A DNA stretch of 33,158 nucleotides from an uncultured Bacteroidota bacterium (lineage in GTDB: Bacteria; Bacteroidota; Bacteroidia; B-17B0; Aurantibacillaceae): NCBI GenBank assembly GCA_937868545.1, contig CALMMX010000151.1:1-33158 (forward strand). Reading direction: 5' to 3'. Shown here piece by piece: positions 1 through 6,948 of this stretch. Positions within the stretch are counted from its first letter, which is position 1. Each line of letters begins with the position of its first letter. The position numbers and the translations under genes were made by a program. The notes under the pieces are model-generated. The model worked only from the letters and a program-made list of their open reading frames with translations, did no database searches and had not been told where the DNA came from.

Positions 1-230
1 TAATCACTGAAGCTACTTTGTTCAATGTTTTTTTTCTGTAAATTGTATTTAATTGCGCCTTTATCTGAAGAAATAGTTAAAAAATTATTTTCTACAAATA
101 AGTTGTAAGAAGCACTGTTAGTGATTTTTTCAAAAGTTTGAGCGTAACTTATATCTCTTATGAAAAGAGACAGAACTATAACAAATAATTTGATTAGTAT
201 ATGATTATAATTATCTGTTTTGAATAACAT
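1..230 (-). CDS. Secreted or membrane sensor-like protein, N-terminal fragment
   Basis: An open frame runs on the minus strand from an ATG at 230 to the left window edge, about 76 codons, so the 3' part is missing. The first 31 residues form a signal peptide: a hydrophobic core (ILIKLFVIVLSLFI) followed by SYAQ-T, the usual Bacteroidota cleavage context. What follows (NLFVENNFLTISSDKGAIKYN) resembles the start of a two-component-regulator propeller repeat, though one repeat is too little to be sure. The start overlaps the last 20 bp of the LytTR regulator gene, so the two are probably cotranscribed. By inference it is the partner sensor, for example a propeller-containing LytS/YehU-type kinase, but no kinase domain is visible here. 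Confidence 0.6.
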   Translation of the reverse strand, partial: MLFKTDNYNHILIKLFVIVLSLFIRDISYAQTFEKITNSASYNLFVENNFLTISSDKGAIKYNLQKKNIEQSSFSD

Positions 231-900
231 GTATTAATTCGTTATATCTTCTTTTTGCAATAGGTAATAATGTATTGTTGCATAATTGCAAGTGTTTTGT
301 TTTTGCAATTACTCCAATTGTATTTGAGAGGTTTACAATCAATGATTTGTGTAATCTAAAAAAATCTTCGTTTAAATCTTCTTGAATTTTCGCAAGTTGT
401 TTAACGGTGGTAATTTTGGTATTATCTTTAAAGTGTACAATTGATAAGTATTGATCAGCTTCTATATACAACACATCCTCAAACTTTACTAGTATAATGT
501 CATTTTTAATATTCTTAAGTAAAAATGTTTTTTTGTTGGTTTCAGGCAATTCAAATAGTTCTGATAATACATTTTTAACAGTGGTTTCTGAAACAGGTTT
601 TAAAATATAATCAAAAGCTCTCACCTTAAATGCCTCTATTGCAAAATTGTCGTAGGCAGTAACAAATACAATTTTGTAATTTGATTTATCAAAGTATTTA
701 AAAAAGTCAAAACCCGATTCTTTACCTAATTTTATGTCTAAAAATATCAGTTCAGGATTAATATTTTTTATTAATGTTACGTTAGAATATATTTCATCTA
801 ATTTGTGGATTTCTGAGTTTGGATAAAATTTAAGTATTATCAATTCCAATAGTTCTGCAACTAAAGGCTCATCATCAATAATTATGATTTTTGGATTCAA
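211..900 (-). CDS. LytTR-family response regulator
   Basis: Two-domain cytoplasmic transcriptional regulator of 229 residues, a normal length for the family. The receiver domain (about 1-120) has the acidic pair D9-D10, phosphoacceptor D55 in FLDIKLG, T81 and K101-P102. A LytTR DNA-binding domain follows (about 128-229), with the typical stretches YIEADQYLSIV, FFRLHKSLIVNL and LLPIAKRRY. LytTR proteins bind direct repeats upstream of their targets, and in Bacteroidota they usually pair with a membrane histidine kinase encoded next door. The overlapping downstream gene at the window edge is the obvious candidate partner. The family call is firm; the target genes cannot be seen. Confidence 0.93.
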   Translation of the reverse strand: MNPKIIIIDDEPLVAELLELIILKFYPNSEIHKLDEIYSNVTLIKNINPELIFLDIKLGKESGFDFFKYFDKSNYKIVFVTAYDNFAIEAFKVRAFDYILKPVSETTVKNVLSELFELPETNKKTFLLKNIKNDIILVKFEDVLYIEADQYLSIVHFKDNTKITTVKQLAKIQEDLNEDFFRLHKSLIVNLSNTIGVIAKTKHLQLCNNTLLPIAKRRYNELIHVIQNR

Positions 901-980
901 TTTAAAATTATAATATTATAAATGTAAATCTTTTTTATTAAGAATTAAATAATTCTGTTAGTTATATAGCTTGCTAATGC

Positions 981-1017
981 AAAAAGCCTGCTAATCATTA
1001 GACAAGCAGGCTTTTTT
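981..1017 (-). terminator. Rho-independent terminator of the C1B peptidase gene
   Basis: A perfect 11-bp stem (981-991 pairs with 1006-1016, core GCCTGC/GCAGGC) with a 14-nt loop, flanked by A-runs on one side and T-runs on the other. It starts 19 bp beyond the peptidase stop codon. No plus-strand gene leads into it, so it should act on the minus strand, although the structure could work in both directions. Confidence 0.85.
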
Positions 1018-1035
1018 AGTAGAGAAATATTTTAA

Positions 1036-2202
1036 TTATTGAACTATTCCTAATTTCTTAGCTATTGCAGCTGGTAAAGCTTTTTTATGTAACATTATAC
1101 TAGTAGTTTTGTAAAGCACATAGCTTTCTGATGCATAAAAGTAACCATCACATTCGTTACGATCTTTACCCCAAGAGTTTTTTACAATGTAGTAAGGTGT
1201 ATTATTTTGGTCTTTAACCATTCCAACAATATGCATTCCATGGTCATCTTGTGTTTCGTAATTATCGAATGCTAATTGACGCATTTCTTGAGTTATTGCT
1301 AATTGAGCTTGTGGTTTTTTAACCATGTCAGTTTTTTGTTCATCTGTCATTTCTGCAAAAGGAATTTGCGGTACAATTGCTAAACCTTCTTTAAAACGGA
1401 ATCCTTTTTCACTTACATCTGCAGCCCAAGCAAATGTATAGCCCATGTTGATTGCGTTTTTCATTACTTCTTGAAACTCGTTTAATGGCAAGTTGTACAT
1501 TGTTTCCCAATTCCAATTATCTGGAACTTCTAAAGCAAATTTTGTATAAAAATCATGGTGAGTAAATGAAGTTATAAATATGTAATCGTCTGCATTTATA
1601 CCAGTTGCTTCTGCATATGTTTTAGGCGTATAATCTTTTCCTTTGTATGAAAATTTTTCAGGAATTTTTCCTAAGTAAGCATCGCAAGTATTTTCAACTG
1701 TATTGTGCACTGCATCAAAATCAATTTTTGTGTTTTTATCATCTGCAGCTACTGCTAAAATAGCTTTCAAAGTTGCTTCTAGCATTGAGTGATTATGCTG
1801 GTCTTTAGGGTTTTTCTTACCAGTATATGCTTCTTCTGGCATCATACCATATTTTCTTAATACATGTATTACATCTGGGAATCCTGCTCCTTCGCCAAAA
1901 TTTGTTCTTCCATGCATACGTACATAATTATCTGCCTTTAATGGATATGCTTTATGAGCAACAAACATTTCAGAGAAATTAAAATCTTTACCTTTTCCCA
2001 TGCGCATTAATTCACTTTCAAAAAATGAAAGTGCCGAAAACGACCAACATGTTCCTGTTTGATTTTGATTTTGAACAGCTGAAGCATCTAAATTTTTTAC
2101 AACTGTAAATTGATATTCGCTACCCTTTGTATTTGTTAAAGTTTGAGCACTTAAAAAGCTACTGGCGCTGATTGCTAATGATAAGAATAATGATTTTTTC
2201 AT
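1036..2202 (-). CDS. Secreted C1B-family cysteine peptidase (aminopeptidase C / bleomycin hydrolase-like)
   Basis: Papain-fold peptidase of 388 residues with a signal peptide (1-19, ending SFLSAQ), so it is exported, unlike cytosolic bleomycin hydrolases. Catalytic residues are visible: oxyanion Q46 and nucleophile C52 in NQTGTCWSFSA, H321 in DDHGMHIVGM and N342 in VKNSWG. The C-terminal end lies close to the active-site domain, as in C1B enzymes that trim peptides from the N-terminus. It follows the AtpI-like gene in the same direction after an 82-bp gap and is closed by the hairpin at 981-1017. Family assignment is firm. Whether it acts as an aminopeptidase or an endopeptidase cannot be told from sequence alone. 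Confidence 0.9.
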   Translation of the reverse strand: MKKSLFLSLAISASSFLSAQTLTNTKGSEYQFTVVKNLDASAVQNQNQTGTCWSFSALSFFESELMRMGKGKDFNFSEMFVAHKAYPLKADNYVRMHGRTNFGEGAGFPDVIHVLRKYGMMPEEAYTGKKNPKDQHNHSMLEATLKAILAVAADDKNTKIDFDAVHNTVENTCDAYLGKIPEKFSYKGKDYTPKTYAEATGINADDYIFITSFTHHDFYTKFALEVPDNWNWETMYNLPLNEFQEVMKNAINMGYTFAWAADVSEKGFRFKEGLAIVPQIPFAEMTDEQKTDMVKKPQAQLAITQEMRQLAFDNYETQDDHGMHIVGMVKDQNNTPYYIVKNSWGKDRNECDGYFYASESYVLYKTTSIMLHKKALPAAIAKKLGIVQ

Positions 2203-2284
2203 TTGAGGTTAGAATTTATAATTTAAAAGTACTGGTTTTTGTTTGATTGAAGATGTTAAAAATGCTGTGTGGTAAATTTTATGG

Positions 2285-2659
2285 TTAATTGGATTGTTTA
2301 ACGTATTTTAATAAAAAGGAAATTTCAAAAACGGTGAAAAAAACATATGCAATCATAAAATGAACTGTAAATGCCAGTGCCTGTGGTTTATTTATAAGTG
2401 AATATACAAATACAAAAATCATGCATAATAGCAAACGACCCATGCTCATCGCTAGAGTTTTAAATACAAATTCTTTTGAATCTTTTTCGCCGCTTGTTAG
2501 TAGCATATTTATTAAAATTGTAGTTATTAAAAAAAACAAAGTTGGAATCCAAAAGTGACTAGTTTCAATATAGCGGTTATGTTGTTGCGCTAATCCGAAT
2601 GATAATGAGAGAGTGCCAATACAAACAATTACTAGATATAAATAATATTTTTTACTCAT
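2285..2659 (-). CDS. Small four-helix membrane protein, AtpI-like, of the ATP-synthase leader cluster
   Basis: Integral inner-membrane protein of 124 residues with four hydrophobic helices (about 5-25, 36-54, 70-90 and 94-117). The last helix carries the pattern FTVHFMIAYVFFTVFEISFL. Its length and topology match AtpI, and Bacteroidota commonly carry such a gene between AtpZ and atpB. It starts in a 4-bp ATGA overlap with the AtpZ stop, so the two are translationally coupled. In E. coli, AtpI helps assemble the c-ring; that role is inferred here, because similarity between these short hydrophobic proteins is weak. No ATP-synthase subunit gene follows it. Confidence 0.6.
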   Translation of the reverse strand: MSKKYYLYLVIVCIGTLSLSFGLAQQHNRYIETSHFWIPTLFFLITTILINMLLTSGEKDSKEFVFKTLAMSMGRLLLCMIFVFVYSLINKPQALAFTVHFMIAYVFFTVFEISFLLKYVKQSN

Positions 2660-2889
2660 TTGTTTGGTTTAATAAAATCTTTTAAAACAATATACATTGC
2701 TAAAGCAATTGAAACGAGGCTTAAAATGATTGTAAAAATAGGTGTTTTGTTGCCGTAATGCTCATCTAGTTTATAACCACCATAACAGCCACCGCCAATT
2801 ATTAGTGCCATTTGTATACCTAATCCACTGTATTTAGCGTAGGAATTAAGCGGTTTTTGTGATGGTTTCTCTTGTTTCTGTTGAGGCAT
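2656..2889 (-). CDS. atpZ: AtpZ/AtpI-family protein
   Basis: Membrane protein of 77 residues with a Lys/Gln-rich cytoplasmic start, then the family core KYSGLGIQMALIIGGGCYGGY (about 19-39), the LDEHYG turn and a second helix (about 48-69). This is the AtpZ pattern (PF09527 type), whose members are found with F1Fo ATP synthase operons and are thought to help assembly or Mg/Ca handling. The ATG lies 44 bp inside the 3' end of the bactofilin gene in another frame. No closer start exists, since the next Met is already in the first helix. It overlaps the next gene by 4 bp. Confidence 0.8.
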   Translation of the reverse strand: MPQQKQEKPSQKPLNSYAKYSGLGIQMALIIGGGCYGGYKLDEHYGNKTPIFTIILSLVSIALAMYIVLKDFIKPNK

Positions 2890-3259
2890 TTGATAAATTT
2901 TTTACAACAGCTCCCATATTACAAGTACCTGTAAATGTTGCGTTTGGTTCAATTGAAATTTTTCCAGTTACAATATCACCAACTAATTTAGCACTGGCTT
3001 TTAAAACTAGCATTTCACTTACGCTTACTTTTCCCTTTATTTCTCCAGATATATCAGCATTTTGACAAATAATATTCCCTTCAATTTTACCAGTTGACCC
3101 AACTACTAATTTTCCACTAATTGAAATATTTCCATGTAAAATACCATCAATTCTTACATCTCCATTAGATTTTATGTCACCGGTAATATTTGTGCCATTT
3201 CCAATTAAATTTATGGAAGCAGACTCTGTAGCGTTATTTTTATTTAATTTTTGAAACAT
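2846..3259 (-). CDS. Bactofilin (polymer-forming cytoskeletal protein)
   Basis: Protein of 137 residues dominated by a short right-handed beta-helix (about 17-118) of repeated turns such as GNGTNITGDIKSNGDVRIDG, GNISISGKLVVGSTGKIEGN and ADISGEIKGKV. The ends are disordered and polar. Bactofilins polymerise without nucleotide into membrane-associated filaments that locate cell-wall or envelope factors. In many Bacteroidota a bactofilin gene directly precedes atpZ, as here. Its last 44 bp overlap the atpZ reading frame. A TAnnTTTG match at 3312-3319 lies a plausible distance upstream. Confidence 0.88.
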   Translation of the reverse strand: MFQKLNKNNATESASINLIGNGTNITGDIKSNGDVRIDGILHGNISISGKLVVGSTGKIEGNIICQNADISGEIKGKVSVSEMLVLKASAKLVGDIVTGKISIEPNATFTGTCNMGAVVKNLSNASTETRETITKTA

Positions 3260-3311
3260 ATGTTACGTGTTTGTTTTACGAATATATTAAATTAAAGCAT
3301 ATTAAAAAAAT

Positions 3312-3319
3312 CAAAAATA
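3312..3319 (-). promoter_or_regulatory. Candidate -7 element for the bactofilin-atpZ cluster
   Basis: On the minus strand this reads TATTTTTG, an exact fit to the Bacteroidota -7 consensus TAnnTTTG, and would give a leader of roughly 45-50 nt before the bactofilin ATG. No good TTTG -33 element is seen at the right distance, and AT-rich DNA yields such matches by chance. Confidence 0.35.
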
Positions 3320-3519
3320 ATACAGTATTTGTATCCTAAATACAATATTTATAATTTCAATATAGAATTACTTTAGCAACTTATAGAACTCAAAACAATA
3401 GTACTCTTGACAAAACAATTAAAAGTATTATTCAAGCTGTAAATTGCTATGAGTAAATAAATTAGTTTGCGGCACCTACTTTTAAATAACTCATACCTTA
3501 GTATTGGTGCGGTAGGCGT

Positions 3520-3601
3520 GGACGAAAGGTGTGAAATTTTATTTTTTAGCAATTTGCGGGTAGGTTTTTTGAGCGAAAAAAATAAAATATGGCTTTCGTC
3601 C
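3520..3601. repeat. Imperfect inverted repeat with about 30-nt arms
   Basis: Left arm 3520-3550 begins GGACGAAAG; right arm 3573-3601 ends CTTTCGTCC. The arms stay complementary inwards through an A/T-rich block (TTTTATTTTTTAGC against GCGAAAAAAATAAAA) with a few mismatches and a 2-nt length difference, leaving a 22-nt loop. Transcribed, it would fold into a long hairpin. It looks like a dispersed palindromic repeat unit, but only one copy is in the window. Confidence 0.6.
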
Positions 3602-3614
3602 TTGACTTTTTTTG

Positions 3615-3644
3615 TTACTTTTTTTCGTTAAGGAAAAAAAGTAA
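3615..3644. repeat. Perfect 12-bp stem-loop
   Basis: TTACTTTTTTTC (3615-3626) pairs perfectly with GAAAAAAAGTAA (3633-3644) around the 6-nt loop GTTAAG. It begins about 48 nt past the stop of the minus-strand lipoprotein gene. It may end or stabilise that transcript, although the stem is nearly all A:T and so not a classic strong terminator. Confidence 0.55.
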
Positions 3645-3692
3645 AATTGAAATAATTTTTTAAACTAACACTAATTACTGTTTTTACAACTT

Positions 3693-5972
3693 CTATTTAT
3701 GATTAATATATGTTTTAAAATACCCACACTCCTTAATTATTTCAGAATAATATTTAGTTGAGGAATATTCTTTTTTCAATGATGTAAAATAAATTCCAGA
3801 TTTGAAATCGCCTTTGTAGCCTTTAGGAATATTCAAAAAGAATTTATTTTGCTCGCATTTAGCCGCCATAAATGTGCATTTGGCTTTAAATTCGTTATCA
3901 GTTGATTTTTCTTTGGCAAGTAAATAATATTTTGAAGCCAAATTGCAATTTTCTTCAATTACTTGTTCGTGATCGTAATTATTTACTGAATTGTCTACTG
4001 AATTTTCATAAAAGACACGTGCATTTCCAAAATAAGTCATATTGTAAAAACCATTTGCAATTAAAAAATAATTTTGTGCGGCTTCATTTGGCTTGTTATT
4101 AGCAGTTTCCTTCATTTCTTTCATTTTTTTAATAAAGTCTAAACTGGTATATTTTGTTTTTTGTACAGCAAGATGGTCGCAATCGTGGCAATCTTTAATG
4201 TGTATTGTAAATGGATTTCCTAAGAGTGTTTTTGTACTTTCCGTCATTTTTACAAATGTATTAATGGAAGCGTCTAACATATCCATTTGAGCATATCTTA
4301 TAGCTAATAGCTCTATGTAATTATTATTAGTAATGTAGGCATTTTCAAAAAATAGATTTTCAAAATCAGATTTTTTTTCTTTGTTATAATAATTTATCAT
4401 TTCAATAATATGTGTGGTATCAGCAAAGTTTTTGTAATAACTGCCAGGATAAATAAGTTCAGCTTTGCCAATTTCATGGTTATTAATGTATAGACTTGCT
4501 AAAGATTTTCGCATCCATGTTTGCGCGCTTGTATAGCGTAAGTTAGATTCTTCTTTTGTTTTTTTAGCGTAAATCACTTTTAAATCTGGCAACAAATCAA
4601 TTTCAACTTTATCATTTATAGTTTTTATTTTTTTAATTTTTCCCAATGCACTAATTAAATGGTATTGTGATTTTAAAAGTGTGTTGTTTTTACATAAATT
4701 TTCTGCGCGCTTTAATTGTTCATCTGCAAGCGTATAATTATTTGATGCATAATTTAAATAAGCTGCTGATAGGTGCCATACAACAGGATTATTAAGCCCA
4801 TTTGCATTAGACGAAGTTTTATTTAAAAAGGCTAACAATGAATTATCAATTTTTGTTGGTGATTCTATTTGAGTCTTTAAATCTCTATTTAAAATGCCAT
4901 CCATATTTTCTTCTTGTTTATTTACTGCTCTAACAAGCAATAATTCTACAGTTTCTGACTTGGGATTTAATTTTAAAATTTCTTCCATTGCTGTTACTTC
5001 ATCTGTATAAAGCCCTAATAATTGCCAAAGTATTTCTTTTTCATGTGCATTTTTAGCAGCATTTAAGCATTGGGCCCATTCTATTTTTTGTAAAGGATGA
5101 AATGATAAATAAGCTGATTTTTTTAGAGGCTCGTAATTATCGTATATTAAAGAGTATAAATAATTTGATTGTGCATAATTTTTTTGTCTGTAATACGCAC
5201 CAGCCGCGTATCCTAAAGCACGCCATTTTATACTATTATCTGATTGAAACAACGTAGTGTTTTTATTATAAAAATCTATCGTTTCAGTATGTTTTTTGCC
5301 ATAAAAATAAAGGCGTAATAATTGATAAGCATATCGTTCTTTTAAAAAGGAATCAGTAGCTTTTACAAAAAATGATTGTCCACCAGCAATTTGTTTATCT
5401 AACGAAACGGGAGTTTTTTCTTTAGTTTTAGGATTGGCATCCCAAGTAGTTTCATAGTCTGGTGCAGAAAAAGTTTCGTTGCGTTTGGCGAATCCAACAT
5501 AGTATAAAAAAGATGTTGCTTTTGCATTTAGCCCAAACTCCTTTAATGAGTTGGTTTTAGAAGCAGTGTTTAAATTGGAAGGTTTATCTTTTAAATAAAA
5601 AATCATTGAGTCTATTTGATTTAATGAGGCAGTATATAACCAATAACTTATAACTGCTGTGGGAATTTTTTTCTCAAAAAACGAGTTGTGCCATTCTTCA
5701 CTATTAATAGTGTTAAAGCTTTGGTATTTATCTGCGTCATAGCCATATCCAGAGTAATAGCCATCATCACTATAACCCGACGAAGTATAAAATGGATATT
5801 CTCCTGTCCTGAAAAACGAAGCGTATTTTGGTTGATTAATTATTTCGGGCGCAAACATAGAGCCTTCTGTACTATCCCAATCTCCACCGCCGCACGCTAA
5901 AACGGTAATAGTAATAAGGCATATGCTGCTAATTAAAAGTATTAAAAACTTCTTCAATGGTTTTGTTTTCAT
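3693..5972 (-). CDS. Large lipoprotein of unknown function, probably helical-repeat
   Basis: Predicted lipoprotein of 759 residues: basic start, hydrophobic segment (9-25) and lipobox VLA-C27 followed by GGGD. The mature start has a conserved-looking stretch (WDSTEGSMFAPE, 32-43), then a Tyr/Gly/Asp/Ser-rich segment (59-83). The rest is mostly helical with TPR-like pairs (for example AAGAYYRQKNYAQSNYLYSLIYD and NYASNNYTLADEQLKRAENL). A CHDCDH motif at 595-600 could bind a metal or form a disulfide. It overlaps the preceding lipoprotein gene by 44 bp in another frame, and both follow kup. I do not recognise the family by name. The envelope location is well supported; the function is unknown. 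Confidence 0.75.
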   Translation of the reverse strand: MKTKPLKKFLILLISSICLITITVLACGGGDWDSTEGSMFAPEIINQPKYASFFRTGEYPFYTSSGYSDDGYYSGYGYDADKYQSFNTINSEEWHNSFFEKKIPTAVISYWLYTASLNQIDSMIFYLKDKPSNLNTASKTNSLKEFGLNAKATSFLYYVGFAKRNETFSAPDYETTWDANPKTKEKTPVSLDKQIAGGQSFFVKATDSFLKERYAYQLLRLYFYGKKHTETIDFYNKNTTLFQSDNSIKWRALGYAAGAYYRQKNYAQSNYLYSLIYDNYEPLKKSAYLSFHPLQKIEWAQCLNAAKNAHEKEILWQLLGLYTDEVTAMEEILKLNPKSETVELLLVRAVNKQEENMDGILNRDLKTQIESPTKIDNSLLAFLNKTSSNANGLNNPVVWHLSAAYLNYASNNYTLADEQLKRAENLCKNNTLLKSQYHLISALGKIKKIKTINDKVEIDLLPDLKVIYAKKTKEESNLRYTSAQTWMRKSLASLYINNHEIGKAELIYPGSYYKNFADTTHIIEMINYYNKEKKSDFENLFFENAYITNNNYIELLAIRYAQMDMLDASINTFVKMTESTKTLLGNPFTIHIKDCHDCDHLAVQKTKYTSLDFIKKMKEMKETANNKPNEAAQNYFLIANGFYNMTYFGNARVFYENSVDNSVNNYDHEQVIEENCNLASKYYLLAKEKSTDNEFKAKCTFMAAKCEQNKFFLNIPKGYKGDFKSGIYFTSLKKEYSSTKYYSEIIKECGYFKTYINHK

Positions 5973-6939
5973 AGTTTTTTATGTTTATTTCATCTAAATC
6001 GTATAATACAATTCTTCTTTTTTCTGAATTTAAATATGTTCCTAACTGTTTGGATGCTTCTAATAACAAGGAATCACTTACACTTTCTTTTTTTAGTAAG
6101 TCACCTTTTTTGTAATAAACCCCATTAATTAGTTCAGGATTTTTAACCTCAAAAATTGTGTTTTCTTTTTTATAAAAGTACAATTGATTTGTTAAATCTG
6201 GTAATTGTTTTTTGGTTATTAATTGTATTACCTTGTTGTTCCTATAATGTATAACCCAATTAAAAAGGGGCAATGCTACATCTAATGGTAATGAATAATT
6301 AGAAACGTAGGCCACATATTTTTTTGATATTTCAAAATTATAAATTGAATTTTTTTCATTAATATTGTTTAGATTTCCCATGTTATAATACATTAACATA
6401 CCTCTATCTACTGGCGGAACACCTGTAATATCAGGATATTTAACTTGATGTAAACGAATGGTGCAACTTAATTTAACCTGTTTTGGTAAATGTTTTTTAA
6501 GTTCTGATAAAAATAAAAAATACATTTTTTTCGTGCTTTGCGACCAATCACAATCTATTTGTAATTCTGTATATACAGAATCTATGCTATTAATTTTACG
6601 CGAAACTTTTTGGGCAAGTTCTTTTGTTTGGGTATCATTTTGTTTTAAAAATGTTCTATTTGTTATAAATACAACAGGTATTATTGAAATATTTTTCGGA
6701 CAATTTTCTAAACTATCAATAATGCCAAGCGGCATGGGTTGTTGTGTTTGATCATTAATATCAACATCAAAAAAGCGAGTATACAAAACAGATACTTTGT
6801 TTTTTGCTAAAGATTTTTTTTCAATGTCAGAAAGTTTAAACACTCCTTTCCAATAGTAAAATGAACGTTCAGTCAAAGGTTTTTCTTTGCAAGAAAACAA
6901 ATAAAGTGATAAAATAAATATTAAAGATTTATTAAACAA
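5929..6939 (-). CDS. Lipoprotein of unknown function, possibly TIM-barrel/DUF3142-like
   Basis: Predicted lipoprotein of 336 residues with hydrophobic segment 5-16 and lipobox LFS-C17. The start codon is TTG at 6939; no in-frame ATG lies near it, and this start gives a proper signal peptide. The body alternates strands and helices like an (alpha/beta) barrel, with acidic strand ends such as LQIDCDWS (127-133, D129 and D131), LSCTIRLHQ, and PPVDRGMLMYYNMG (175-188). This resembles glycosidase-like barrels such as DUF3142, from memory only. It begins 9 bp after the kup stop and ends 44 bp inside the next lipoprotein gene, so the three form one transcription unit. Substrate and function are unknown. 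Confidence 0.72.
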   Translation of the reverse strand: MFNKSLIFILSLYLFSCKEKPLTERSFYYWKGVFKLSDIEKKSLAKNKVSVLYTRFFDVDINDQTQQPMPLGIIDSLENCPKNISIIPVVFITNRTFLKQNDTQTKELAQKVSRKINSIDSVYTELQIDCDWSQSTKKMYFLFLSELKKHLPKQVKLSCTIRLHQVKYPDITGVPPVDRGMLMYYNMGNLNNINEKNSIYNFEISKKYVAYVSNYSLPLDVALPLFNWVIHYRNNKVIQLITKKQLPDLTNQLYFYKKENTIFEVKNPELINGVYYKKGDLLKKESVSDSLLLEASKQLGTYLNSEKRRIVLYDLDEINIKNYENKTIEEVFNTFN

Positions 6940-6948
6940 GTAATTGTT

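Larger units (their letters stand above)
3260..3692. other. 433-bp gene-free intergenic region
   Basis: No convincing reading frame, tRNA or known RNA is visible. The right part is the 3' flank of the 759-residue lipoprotein gene, and the left part is the promoter region of the bactofilin gene. Two inverted repeats (3520-3601 and 3615-3644) occupy the centre, which is noticeably richer in G and C than its surroundings. Confidence 0.7.

Noticed and set aside
2859..3065. A plus-strand open frame of 68 codons inside the bactofilin gene
   Set aside because: It is the complement of the beta-helix repeats and has no independent start signals or family match.
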